Assembly: GCF_000526995.1 (NCBI RefSeq)
Contig: NZ_AZUI01000001.1
Span: 5,374,001 to 5,438,000, forward strand
Length of the DNA: 64,000 nt
Source of the DNA: Lacrimispora indolis DSM 755
GTDB lineage: Bacteria > Bacillota > Clostridia > Lachnospirales > Lachnospiraceae
Direction: 5' to 3'
In this document: positions 49,949-59,173 of the stretch, piece by piece
How positions within the stretch are numbered: position 1 is the first letter of the stretch
Layout: every line of letters starts with the position of its first letter
Made by a program: the position numbers and the translations under genes
The notes under the pieces: model-generated
Database searches by the model: none
Seen by the model: only the letters and a program-made list of their open reading frames with translations
Told to the model about the DNA's origin: nothing

Positions 49949-52861
49949 TTAATTGACCGGTTTTGTGTCCAGACGAAGATTTTCCCTGATTTCATTGATA
50001 GAATTGCTGTTTCTTATTAAACTTACCAGGTTTTCGCTGCTTAACATCTGATAAAGCTGTTCAAAATATTTTTTTGAATTTTCATCCAAAGCCAGTACAA
50101 AGATCAGATCGACCGTATTTGTACCATCCCACATCACTGGTTTGTCAAGTTTTGTTATCGATATGACTGGTTTTGTAACACTGGCCGGATCACCGTGTGG
50201 AATGGCTATACCACCTTTTAAATAAGTGGTCATCATTCCTTCCCGTTTATAAACACTTAGTAAAAACCGCTCGTCCACATATCCCTCGCTTGTCATCGTC
50301 TCGATCGCCTGATCTAAAAGCTGTTCCTTTAACCGGAATGGCGGGTTCACAAAGATCAATTCCGGTGTAATGACCTCACCAAGAATGACATGATCCAGCA
50401 ATAGGCTGTTTTTAATGATTTTACGCAGTTTTGAGATACCGGAAGACTGATAGATATCATCCAGGGAAAGAAATGGAATATTTTTTACTTCCGGATTAAT
50501 TGTCCCGACAATCGCAAGGATTTCATATTGAGCCGCTTCCTGCAGAATGATTTGTTCCACGTCTTCATTTTCTATATAGCCTCTGTTTATGATAACAATA
50601 TTGTCCAATACTGATTTTAACCGCTCTGAGATAAAATCCCGAAGCAGCTTTGCTGCTCCCTGTCCGGTGATACACAGACAAAGAACCGCTCTTTTATGCT
50701 GAATTTTATTATATTTAGCTGTTTTAGGCTGCAATGTTTTTTTACTGTCAAGTTCATCTACAATTGTTTCAATTGACTCTTCTGTCCAAAGTACTTTATG
50801 AAGGCACTCGATCACCATTAAGGTGTCCACCCTCCCGCAGACAGCAACCGGAATTTTTGTCTCCTGCCTGATCTTCTCTGCAAAAGTCAGGAGTGATCCC
50901 ATATCTGCAAGCAGGATGCAGCCTCGTCCCTGGTTTCTTTCGATTACCAGTTGTTTTGTTTTCTCATAGGCAGCCGCCGGATCCTCACTCAAAGCCATCT
51001 CCAAAGCTGCGGCGTGGTTTACTCCCAGAATTTTATTGGCAACCTCTGCCATTCCCCCTGCTACTCTTCCATGGGACAGCACAATCACAGCTGTTTTTCC
51101 TTCTGTATCAACCTGTCCTACCTGAAACTTACTGAGATACATTGCCAAAAAGACTGCCTCGTCGGCTGGAAGCATCACATAGAATTTATCATTGACCTTA
51201 TCAACGATATGAGCTGCAACTTTATATTCCTTTGCATGCCGCTTTTTAATTTCTTCAAAACTGCTTCCAAGCGCCACTTTTCTCTCTTTGGTCATATCCA
51301 GTGACGCGCGAATATGAATGGCCATGGGAAAAATAATCGTATCTTTAAGTCCCGGTAATTCTTTCTGCGCTTCCTGATATATATATTCCGTTATCTCCAG
51401 TACATCTTCTCCCACGATTGCGGACAGCTCATGCAGGCTGAATTTGGACTCTTCCATTTTGCGAATCTGCTGAACCAGCGTTGTTTCAACCTCATCTTGC
51501 AAGATCCTGCTGATTTCCTCTGCTGCTACCCCATTTTTCAAAAGCTTTGTATACCTTTCTTCCAGCTGTTCGTAAATACCGGTACCGCTCATCTTGTGTA
51601 AACGTCCTGAAAACTGCTGGTATCCCGCCTCTGAAAAAAGGACATCCCCGCTGATTAAATGCCGTATACCATTAGGAACCGATTGATTGATGCAGCTCTT
51701 TAAGTGCTCCGGAAGGTTATCCGCAACTACATCTATCGCTGTTTTATTATGAAGCTTTGCCTCTAAGAATGCCTTCGCACAGCAAACCTGGATATCTGAT
51801 TTCAGCTGACCGATATTACCTGGAAATTCCGCCAAAAGCAGACAGTTTAATACCGACTGGTTTACACGGATATCACGGCCAAGCCGTTCCCTTTCCATCG
51901 TAAGATAAAACTCGATAAACTGCCATTTTTCCTCCAGAGGCCGTTCTGTCAATGCCGGAATTTCAATGCTCATTGGAATCCGCCGGCGAAACGTTAAAAG
52001 CAGCGAGCTTTCCGGATCCTCCGTCGTTGCCGCTATAATTAAGGGGTGGCTTTCACGGCTGGTTTCTGCTTCTCCCAAACGGCGGAACTTGCCTTTATCC
52101 ATTAAGTAAAACAGGATTTCCTGCCCTTCTGCGGGAAGCCTGTGCACTTCATCCAGAAACAAGATACCGCCGTCACACAACTCAACAATTCCCTTTTTAT
52201 GTTCAGTTGCTCCTGTAAATGCTCCCTTCGTATATCCGAATAATTGAGCCAGGAGCAGCTGAGGATTATCAGCATAATCAGCACAGTTAAACTCGAAATA
52301 AGGAGCCTCTTCCTGGAAATTATCCGTTCTGACTGCAAAATCATGCATCAGCTCTGCCAAAAAACTTTTACCAACACCAGAAGGACCATATAACAACGTA
52401 TGCAGCCCTTTTGGTGGATACATTACTGCCGCCTTTGCCTTACTGATTTGATTTTTCAGACTACCGTCTGAACCGATAATCTTATGGAAAATGTCATCTT
52501 GAAATTCCAGCTTATTATCGCTGACCGGTGTTTCATCCTGAGAATATTTAATCACCGGCTCCCATATTTCAGGGTAAGATTTATGCAGCTGTCCGACGGT
52601 AAATTTTCCGATCTTAAACCCTCGTTGTTTTAGTAATTCTGCCAATTTACGATCTGATACCAATCCCATTTCATAAAATAAACCTTGGATCTCCTGAAGC
52701 AATCGTTCTTTTCTACGTTCCGATGAAGCAGGGATTCCAGTTTCTATCCGGACTTTTGTTATAGTTTCGCGCAGTGTTCCCAATTCATCGGCAATGGCTT
52801 CATCCGTAAGAGGATTCCGCTTATCCTCCTGCCCGATTATTAACTTTATTTTGTCCCTCAT
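49949..52861 (-). CDS. LevR/DgaR-type sigma-54 activator with PRD and PTS domains
   Basis: 970 residues. Order: N-terminal helix-turn-helix region (1-110); AAA+ domain with GPSGVGKS (Walker A), FGYTKGAFTGA (sigma-54 loop) and GGILFLDEVHRL (Walker B) at about 125-370; PRD1 at about 460-570; IIA-Man-like domain (VIVLSHGRVAGGMAEVAN) at about 590-690; IIB-Gat-like CITGQG region at about 735-830; and a C-terminal IIA-Fru-like domain with GGIAIPHGDP (phospho-His). Activity is set by PTS phosphorylation: active when the operon's sugar is transported and PTS proteins are dephosphorylated. It adjoins the promoter it should activate. Confidence 0.95.
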   Translation of the reverse strand: MRDKIKLIIGQEDKRNPLTDEAIADELGTLRETITKVRIETGIPASSERRKERLLQEIQGLFYEMGLVSDRKLAELLKQRGFKIGKFTVGQLHKSYPEIWEPVIKYSQDETPVSDNKLEFQDDIFHKIIGSDGSLKNQISKAKAAVMYPPKGLHTLLYGPSGVGKSFLAELMHDFAVRTDNFQEEAPYFEFNCADYADNPQLLLAQLFGYTKGAFTGATEHKKGIVELCDGGILFLDEVHRLPAEGQEILFYLMDKGKFRRLGEAETSRESHPLIIAATTEDPESSLLLTFRRRIPMSIEIPALTERPLEEKWQFIEFYLTMERERLGRDIRVNQSVLNCLLLAEFPGNIGQLKSDIQVCCAKAFLEAKLHNKTAIDVVADNLPEHLKSCINQSVPNGIRHLISGDVLFSEAGYQQFSGRLHKMSGTGIYEQLEERYTKLLKNGVAAEEISRILQDEVETTLVQQIRKMEESKFSLHELSAIVGEDVLEITEYIYQEAQKELPGLKDTIIFPMAIHIRASLDMTKERKVALGSSFEEIKKRHAKEYKVAAHIVDKVNDKFYVMLPADEAVFLAMYLSKFQVGQVDTEGKTAVIVLSHGRVAGGMAEVANKILGVNHAAALEMALSEDPAAAYEKTKQLVIERNQGRGCILLADMGSLLTFAEKIRQETKIPVAVCGRVDTLMVIECLHKVLWTEESIETIVDELDSKKTLQPKTAKYNKIQHKRAVLCLCITGQGAAKLLRDFISERLKSVLDNIVIINRGYIENEDVEQIILQEAAQYEILAIVGTINPEVKNIPFLSLDDIYQSSGISKLRKIIKNSLLLDHVILGEVITPELIFVNPPFRLKEQLLDQAIETMTSEGYVDERFLLSVYKREGMMTTYLKGGIAIPHGDPASVTKPVISITKLDKPVMWDGTNTVDLIFVLALDENSKKYFEQLYQMLSSENLVSLIRNSNSINEIRENLRLDTKPVN

Positions 52862-53010
52862 AACGCTCCCTACCTCACTAGTATATAATTTTTTGTTCTT
52901 AAAATGATTCTATCACCATGTTATAATATCCGCAACTCTACGCATAGAGAAAGTCTGCACAGATAACTCTTAAAGAGAAACTCACCCTTGTTCAACAGGC
53001 TAATACCCAT

Positions 53011-53053
53011 AAATAAAAGGGACTGTGCACTAATCAGTGCAACAGCCCTCTTT
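53011..53053 (-). terminator. Terminator of the 6-phospho-beta-glucosidase gene
   Basis: GTGCACT/AGTGCAAC core with outer AAAGGGACTG/CAGCCCTCTTT arms; the minus strand ends in TTTTATTT. It lies about 80 bp downstream of the stop. The rest of the gap to the activator start shows only the activator's promoter region. Confidence 0.75.
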
Positions 53054-53132
53054 ATCCCCTTCATAAATAAACACAACCGTCCCTCAGATTTCGCAAGCCT
53101 GTCCTGCCAGCCCTTAAATGGGTCTATCAGCT

Positions 53133-54545
53133 TTAACTCAAATCCTTCCCATTGCTGCTGATCACCTTTTTATACCAGTAAAATGAATCTTTCCGGTAGC
53201 GGTCACAATTTTTCACATCAAATTCATCCCGGTCCACATAGATAAAACCGTAGCGCTTTACCATGCCTTCATGGGTTGAGATCAGATCAATGGCCGACCA
53301 GGGACAATAGCCCATCATCTCAGCACCGTCTGTAATTGCCAACTGAATCTGTTGGATATGTCTCCTTAAATATTCAATGCGGTAAGGATCATGCACTTTT
53401 TCTCCTTCCAGTTTATCGTAAGCGCCAAGTCCATTCTCCGTAACAATCATGGGGAGACGGTATCTGGAATACATTTCTCTTATGGTAGCCCTAAATCCCG
53501 CCGGGTCGATCTCCCAGCCAAATTCTGTAACCGGCAGATGCGGGTTCTTGAACCCTTTATAAAATCCCGCCTCTCCCCTTGCAGTCTGCTGATCCGCTCC
53601 CGGATCCATGGTCTCAGTTCCGTCGCTCGCCTCGCAGGTGGCAGTATTATAATAATTAAACCCGATAAAATCAGGATGTCCGCTCTTAAGCGCCTCCGCA
53701 TCGCCGGGTGCGAACACCGGGCAGGCATTATGCTCCTCCAGATATGCCCATACCAGATTGTTGTACACTCCATAAACCGCCATATCCAGATACAGCCAGT
53801 TGCGAATGGCATTGTAATTCTGAGCCGCCAGAATATCCTCCGGCTTACAGCTGGCCGGATATACCAATGAAATATTAGGTGCCGGTCCTATTTTCCCATG
53901 GGGCAGCATTTCATGACACAAAGCCATGGCTTTCGCCTGGGCAACCAGCATATGGTGATTCTGCTGATAGATCTCCTTTTTCACATTTGTACAGCCTTTT
54001 GGCAGGAACAGGGTCCCGATCACTGGCCCCACCAGCGTCAGCATATTTTGTTCATTTATGGTAAGCCAGTATTTGACACGGTCTCCGAAATTTTCAAACA
54101 GTACTTTGGCATAATTTAAAAACCAGTCAACGGATTCCGGATTTCCCCAGCTGCCCCGCTGATCAAGAGCGGCCGGCATGTCAAAATGAAACATGGTGAC
54201 AAACGGCTCAATATGATATTTCAGGCATTCATCGATCAGATGGTTATAATATTCAATTCCCTTAGGATTGACTCTTCCGGTGCCTTCCGGCAAAATACGT
54301 GACCACGCAATGGAAAAGCGGTAAGTCTTAAATCCCATTTCCGCCATCAATGCCACATCTTCCTTATAATGATGATACTGGTCCGCGCATACATCCAGTT
54401 GGGAGGTTCCTTCCGGTACCTTTTTTACATCCTGACAGGATGGTCCTTTTCCGTCAATCAGATTCGCTCCTTCCACCTGGTAAGCGGAAGTGGAGGCTCC
54501 CCACAGGAAATCCTCCGGAAAATCTTTTAATCTTTTATGCTGCAT
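53133..54545 (-). CDS. 6-phospho-beta-glucosidase (GH1)
   Basis: 470 residues. GH1 signature at the N-terminus (FLWGASTSAYQVEGA); acid/base Glu165 in TINEQN, nucleophile Glu370 in VTENG. Near the C-terminus DLISTHEGMVKRYGFIYVD contains the Ser, Lys and Tyr that bind the 6-phosphate in phospho-glycosidases, in place of the Glu-Trp pair of plain beta-glucosidases. It acts on beta-glucosides phosphorylated during PTS uptake; no beta-glucoside PTS is adjacent. It is transcribed from its own promoter across a gene remnant. Confidence 0.9.
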   Translation of the reverse strand: MQHKRLKDFPEDFLWGASTSAYQVEGANLIDGKGPSCQDVKKVPEGTSQLDVCADQYHHYKEDVALMAEMGFKTYRFSIAWSRILPEGTGRVNPKGIEYYNHLIDECLKYHIEPFVTMFHFDMPAALDQRGSWGNPESVDWFLNYAKVLFENFGDRVKYWLTINEQNMLTLVGPVIGTLFLPKGCTNVKKEIYQQNHHMLVAQAKAMALCHEMLPHGKIGPAPNISLVYPASCKPEDILAAQNYNAIRNWLYLDMAVYGVYNNLVWAYLEEHNACPVFAPGDAEALKSGHPDFIGFNYYNTATCEASDGTETMDPGADQQTARGEAGFYKGFKNPHLPVTEFGWEIDPAGFRATIREMYSRYRLPMIVTENGLGAYDKLEGEKVHDPYRIEYLRRHIQQIQLAITDGAEMMGYCPWSAIDLISTHEGMVKRYGFIYVDRDEFDVKNCDRYRKDSFYWYKKVISSNGKDLS

Positions 54546-54587
54546 TCTTTTCTTCCCCCTTCATACGTTTCCTTTGGATCAATAAAA

Positions 54588-54788
54588 TCAAACATTCCCG
54601 CCAACTGAGAAGGTAATTGGACTGCAAACGGCAAAGGCTGTGTCCAGGTCTTTCCGTTGACCACCCGTTATTTTAAAGACCTCAATCTGATCACTGTCAG
54701 TACCGGTGACAAATACAAACTCATTCTTAATCAATAACTCTCTTGGTATTTCCCCTATGCCACAGCATGGGCTGGGTAATGTGCAGGA
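54588..54788 (-). pseudogene. C-terminal remnant of a lactonase-family beta-propeller protein
   Basis: A minus-strand frame reads GEIPRELLIKNEFVFVTGTD, then SDQIEVFKITGG and VCSPITF before a TGA at 54588. This resembles the last blade of YbhE-type 6-phosphogluconolactonases (P-R-x-x-x-x, N-x-x-S-D-x-I-x-V-F-x-I, V-P-S-P-V-C-I). There is no start codon after the AAAGGAG at about 54793-54799, so the gene has lost its front part. Confidence 0.55.
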
Positions 54789-54811
54789 GCTGCACTCCTT
54801 TCAATACTTTA

Positions 54812-54840
54812 ATGATACGATAAATTAAGTTGATTTTCAA
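54812..54840 (-). promoter_or_regulatory. Sigma-A promoter upstream of the remnant and bgl gene
   Basis: TTGAAA (54840-54835), 17 bp, TATCAT (54817-54812). A GTGCAG/CTGCAC dyad (54781-54795) follows the likely start point and could be an operator. The promoter now serves the 6-phospho-beta-glucosidase through a leader of about 250 bp. Confidence 0.6.
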
Positions 54841-54957
54841 CATATTTTACCACCAAATATTCCTGGAATCTATTAATTGAAATAGTGCTCCATGTATTTT
54901 CTAAGGAAGGAAAGTATGCAATTCAAAGTTATAGTCCGCCCACATTTTCCTCCCAAA

Positions 54958-55578
54958 TCAATCCCCGCACAAAGCTTCAAAAATCAGCCTTCCAACAACA
55001 GCTCCTCCGTCTAAGTACCCCAGGTTTTTTTCTCCATAATAAGCAGCTCTTCCATGTACAGGTTTCATCTGCTTCGTGGCTTCTGCCCCTACAGCCGCTA
55101 TCCTGGCCGCTTCTTTCAGAGCCTTATACAAATCTCCATTTTCCTCTTCAAGCTTTTTCCCTAAGGTTTCCACCGCCGGATACAGGGAATCCAAAATGGT
55201 TCTTTCCCCCGGCCTGGAACCTGCTTTTTCCATAATTTTATCCACCCCTGCATGCAGGGCGTCTGCAATCTGCCGGGGGGTAGCGTCCATTGTTCCTTTT
55301 AAGCTCCTGGCCATTCCCATAAAACCAAAGGAAAGGATGGTTCCCAGGCTGGATGGCGCCGCTTCATTGAACGCATTTCCAGCCTTCATAAGCAGCTTGC
55401 CTAAATCCTTTTCTTCTGATAATTCCATGATCATACACACTGCTTTAAAACCGTCATTCATGGAAATTCCCAAATCTCCATCGCCGTTTTGCTGATCCAG
55501 TTTTACTAGATAATCTTTATTTTCTTCTATCTTCCGGCTAATCCGGCCAATGGCCCGTGCTAATCCCTGTGCATCCAT
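54958..55578 (-). CDS. dhaL: Dihydroxyacetone kinase subunit DhaL
   Basis: 206 residues, all-helical nucleotide-binding subunit. LDQQNGDGDLGISM supplies the ADP/Mg2+ ligands Asp28, Asp33 and Asp35; GSRPGERTILDSLYPAV and HGRAAYYGEKNLGYLDGGA are the other conserved loops. Last gene of the operon, 16 bp after dhaK. No DhaM (the PTS-linked phosphoryl donor) is present, so either ATP is used directly or DhaM is encoded elsewhere. Confidence 0.93.
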   Translation of the reverse strand: MDAQGLARAIGRISRKIEENKDYLVKLDQQNGDGDLGISMNDGFKAVCMIMELSEEKDLGKLLMKAGNAFNEAAPSSLGTILSFGFMGMARSLKGTMDATPRQIADALHAGVDKIMEKAGSRPGERTILDSLYPAVETLGKKLEEENGDLYKALKEAARIAAVGAEATKQMKPVHGRAAYYGEKNLGYLDGGAVVGRLIFEALCGD

Positions 55579-55594
55579 GCCTTATCCTCCCGGT

Positions 55595-56605
55595 CTATTT
55601 ATTGAAATTTGTGTAGAATGGCGACTGGGCCGGCTGCTCTAACAGAGCCTTCAGCTCATCGTCCAGTTTCATGACTGTAAGCGATAAACCGGCCATTTCC
55701 ATGGAGGTCGCATATTCTCCTATATGGGGCATATAAATGCTTATCCCCTGCTCACTCAATATCTGATGCACCCTGCGGTAGACAATGAATTGCTCTTCCA
55801 ACGGTGTGGCACCCAGACCATTCACCATAACAGAAACCTCATCTCCCGGCTTCAAAGGCATATCCTCTGTAATCTTATTCAGCAGTACTTCAGCCACTTG
55901 ATCCGCAGTCATCATTTTTCGGACTTCCACTCCTGGTTCTCCATGGATTCCCATGCCAATTTCGATTTCATCTTCAGCAATTGTAAAAGTAGGCTTCCCA
56001 ACCTGAGGCACGATACAAGACGACAGGGCTGCTCCCATTGTACGGATATTATCCAGCGCATGCCGGGCCGCTTCTGCCACTTCTTCCAGCGTGCCGCCAT
56101 TTTCCGCTTTCCCACCGGCAATCTTAAAAGCATAAACCATTCCAGCCACCCCGCGGCGTCTGTCCCTTTTCTCTTTGGGAGCACTGGCTATGTCATCCCT
56201 AACCAGTACCATTTCAGTCCGGATGTCATCCTCCATATCTACGGTTTCACAGGCCAGTTCAAAGTTCATCCTGTCTCCGCCGTAATTTCCCAACAAAACC
56301 AGAACGCCGTTTCCTTTATCACATGCACGAATCATACCCGCCATCTTAGACGCTGCCGGAGAAGCAAATACATTACCCACCGTACATCCATCTAAAAGCC
56401 CCTGACCCACATAACCTAAAAATACAGGAAGATGCCCGGAACCTCCTGCCGTTACGATGCCTACTTTTCCTTCTCTGACTTTATAATTGTTTAGTAAAAT
56501 CCGATAGTCACCGTCTAATAATTTCACTTTATCTCCATAGGCAGCAATAATGCCTTCCATGGTCTCTTTTACAAAATTTTCCGGTTGATTAATCAGTTTT
56601 TTCAT
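55595..56605 (-). CDS. dhaK: Dihydroxyacetone kinase subunit DhaK
   Basis: 336 residues. TAGGSGHLP (51-60, His58) and [10 protein letters not shown] (Asp111) form the active site; GMGIHGEPG contains His221, which binds the ketone covalently as a hemiaminal. In E. coli the GGGSGHEP motif has Glu where this protein has Leu. It phosphorylates dihydroxyacetone or a related short ketose (erythrulose-type paralogues exist). It follows the Liv-type importer genes and a dehydrogenase in one operon, which suggests it phosphorylates the oxidised import product. Confidence 0.93.
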   Translation of the reverse strand: MKKLINQPENFVKETMEGIIAAYGDKVKLLDGDYRILLNNYKVREGKVGIVTAGGSGHLPVFLGYVGQGLLDGCTVGNVFASPAASKMAGMIRACDKGNGVLVLLGNYGGDRMNFELACETVDMEDDIRTEMVLVRDDIASAPKEKRDRRRGVAGMVYAFKIAGGKAENGGTLEEVAEAARHALDNIRTMGAALSSCIVPQVGKPTFTIAEDEIEIGMGIHGEPGVEVRKMMTADQVAEVLLNKITEDMPLKPGDEVSVMVNGLGATPLEEQFIVYRRVHQILSEQGISIYMPHIGEYATSMEMAGLSLTVMKLDDELKALLEQPAQSPFYTNFNK

Positions 56606-56635
56606 TATTAACCCCTTTCTATCTACTCCATAGAA

Positions 56636-57394
56636 TTAGCCTGCCGGCGCTTTCTGGCTCCTCCTGCCCTGCCCCGCACGATTACCCAAATAGGCTTCCG
56701 CAATTCTCGGATCACTTCTCATTTCAGACGATAAGCCTTGCATTTTAATCTTCCCCTGTTCGATCACATAAGTGTAGTCAGAAATCTTCATTGCAAGCCT
56801 TGCGTTCTGTTCATTCAATAGAATCGTAATCCCTGTTTTATTGATTTCTGCTATTTTCTCAAACATTTCTCCTACTAATAGCGGTGATAATCCCATCGAT
56901 GGCTCATCCAGCAAAAGGATTTTAGGCCTGGCCATCAATGCCCTTCCTATAGCCAGCATTTGTTGTTCTCCGCCGCTCATGCTCCACGCCAGCTGTTTAC
57001 GTCTCTCCTTTAGCCTCGGAAATATCTCATATACCATTTCCAGCTCAGCAGCATAAGATTTATTTCCGAAATATCCATGCCATACAATAGTCCCTGTCTG
57101 AAGATTTTCTTCCACAGACAGCCCCGGGAATACATGTCTGCCTTCCGGTACCTGGATAATCCCCATTCTGGCGATCTGACGGGAATTTTTCTTTAATATT
57201 TCAATCTCATCATTCACTATAATAGAGCCTTTGCGGGTGATTGTCCCGGAAATTGAATTCATGAGAGTGCTCTTTCCTGCTCCATTGCTTCCGATCAGAC
57301 AGGTGATTTTTCCTTTGCCGACTACCATCTGGATTCCCTTGAGAGCTTCAATCGGACCATAATATGCATATAAATTATTTATCTTAATCATCAA
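56636..57394 (-). CDS. livF: Liv-type ABC importer ATPase LivF
   Basis: 252 residues. Walker A GSNGAGKST, signature SMSGGEQQML, Walker B KILLLDEPS. The family (HAAT) imports branched-chain or other amino acids, urea and small amides; the substrate here is not set by homology. It overlaps livG by 11 bp. Confidence 0.94.
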   Translation of the reverse strand: MMIKINNLYAYYGPIEALKGIQMVVGKGKITCLIGSNGAGKSTLMNSISGTITRKGSIIVNDEIEILKKNSRQIARMGIIQVPEGRHVFPGLSVEENLQTGTIVWHGYFGNKSYAAELEMVYEIFPRLKERRKQLAWSMSGGEQQMLAIGRALMARPKILLLDEPSMGLSPLLVGEMFEKIAEINKTGITILLNEQNARLAMKISDYTYVIEQGKIKMQGLSSEMRSDPRIAEAYLGNRAGQGRRSQKAPAG

Positions 57395-58145
57395 AGTCCC
57401 TCCCTAAGTAGGCTTCCAGAACAATCGGATTCGCAGCAATTTCTTCCGGCACACCTCTGGCAAGAATTTCTCCAAATACCAGGACATCAATATTCTCACA
57501 ACTGCTCATAACCAGATCCATCTGATGTTCAATTAATAAAATACCGATGTTTCTCTTTTTGGCAGCAAACAGCAGCAGGTTTCTGGCCTGTTCTATTTCC
57601 TGTGTTGTAAGGCCTGCGGCAGGTTCATCTACTAACATCACTTTGGGATGACCTAACATGGATCTGACAATTTCCAAAATTTTTCTTTGACCAAAAGGTA
57701 TCGCTGTAATATCCTCATCCCAGTCAAATGTAAATCCTGCCAATTCCATTAACTGATCCAATTCCTTCAAAAAATCACTTCCCCGGGTACCGATGAAACT
57801 TTTAAAATACCCCAGCTGATCATGAAGATCCACTCCCAGCATCAGATTATCTCTTATATTTGACCTGTATAAAAACCGGGGTGTCTGAAAGGTTCTTCCG
57901 ATCCCATTTCTTGCCCGTATATGCGAAGGTACTTTTGTGATCTGCCCGCCATTAAAAAATATGGACCCATGATCTACATCGTAAATTCCGCTGATCAGGT
58001 TCATCATTGTACTCTTTCCTGCTCCATTGGGTCCAATCAGTCCATGAACTTCTCCTGGCATCACTTTAAGATCCACATTTTTTGCTGTTACGACACCGCC
58101 GAAGCTTTTACATACGCCTTCCAATTTCAATATTGCTTCGCCCAT
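57384..58145 (-). CDS. livG: Liv-type ABC importer ATPase LivG
   Basis: 253 residues. Walker A GPNGAGKST, Walker B KVMLVDEPAAGL; the signature loop reads IPFGQRKILE instead of the more usual LSYGQQR. LivG-specific HIRARNGIGRTFQTPRFL is present. Partner of LivF under the two permeases. Confidence 0.94.
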   Translation of the reverse strand: MGEAILKLEGVCKSFGGVVTAKNVDLKVMPGEVHGLIGPNGAGKSTMMNLISGIYDVDHGSIFFNGGQITKVPSHIRARNGIGRTFQTPRFLYRSNIRDNLMLGVDLHDQLGYFKSFIGTRGSDFLKELDQLMELAGFTFDWDEDITAIPFGQRKILEIVRSMLGHPKVMLVDEPAAGLTTQEIEQARNLLLFAAKKRNIGILLIEHQMDLVMSSCENIDVLVFGEILARGVPEEIAANPIVLEAYLGRDFDD

Positions 58146-58167
58146 AATTTCCTCCTCAGATCTCCAG

Positions 58168-59160
58168 CTACTTTAGTTTACGTCTTCTTCTCATATTTTT
58201 GAGAAGATCTGAAACCGCACCGCCGATTCCCATTGGCATGAAAATCATCATGACAATGACTGCAATTCCATATATGAACATCAGATATTTATCAAGCCCT
58301 CTGAGAACCTCCGGCAGGAAGGTAACGATCAATGCGCCTATAAAAATACCCGGAGTACTGTTAATCCCTCCAAGCATAGACATAATGACAATGGTCGTGC
58401 TCTTAGCAAAACTAAACTGATCGCCTGAGATAAAACGGTTATGCTGTGCCAGCAGGGCACCCGACAGCCCGGCAAAGGTTCCTGCAATCACAAATGCAAT
58501 GACCCTTGTCCGATAAATATTTACACCCAGCGTCTGCGCAGCAATTTCATTATCCCTGATGGATGCAAGGGAACGTCCCAGGCTGGTACGCCGGATCCTC
58601 TCCACTGAAAATGCAATCAGTAAGACCAAAGTAATCAATAAAAAATACCACTTTTTATAGCTGTCAAATACAAAAGTGCCTATAGCCAATGTACGTATCT
58701 CCGGTATCCCCTTAGGTCCCCCAAAAGCTGGTTCATAATTTAAAAACAAGGTGTACAATACCTGCACAAATCCCAGGGTCGCAAAGGTACAAAATGAACT
58801 TTTTAAACGAAGAAATAAAACACCTGTTGCAAGAGAAAAAAGAGCTGTAAAGGCAACTGACAGTAAGACAGCCCCAACACCGGGGACTACAAAACCCAAA
58901 CGTCCGGAGCAAAGGTTCGCTGCGGTATAGGCCCCAATTCCCATAAATGCCACTCCTGAAAATACCAGCTGTCCGCACATTCCCAGCATGATAGAAAGCC
59001 CATATGCCGTAATCATATTAATCAATGCAATATTCACAACCAAAATCGTATAATTATTCATTTTCAATGCCACAAACATGGAAAATAGTATCAGGGTGCC
59101 TGCTGTAATCCAGTTTTTGGGGTCAGCAAACCGCCCCCTGCTTATCATTGTTTTATCCAT
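58168..59160 (-). CDS. livM: Liv-type ABC importer permease LivM
   Basis: 330 residues, eight to ten membrane helices. GPKGIPEI and RTSLGRSLASIRDNEIAAQT, then LGVN (the ATPase-docking loop) are typical of LivM. Spaced 13 bp after livH. Confidence 0.93.
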   Translation of the reverse strand: MDKTMISRGRFADPKNWITAGTLILFSMFVALKMNNYTILVVNIALINMITAYGLSIMLGMCGQLVFSGVAFMGIGAYTAANLCSGRLGFVVPGVGAVLLSVAFTALFSLATGVLFLRLKSSFCTFATLGFVQVLYTLFLNYEPAFGGPKGIPEIRTLAIGTFVFDSYKKWYFLLITLVLLIAFSVERIRRTSLGRSLASIRDNEIAAQTLGVNIYRTRVIAFVIAGTFAGLSGALLAQHNRFISGDQFSFAKSTTIVIMSMLGGINSTPGIFIGALIVTFLPEVLRGLDKYLMFIYGIAVIVMMIFMPMGIGGAVSDLLKNMRRRRKLK

Positions 59161-59173
59161 TCTGATTCCCTCC

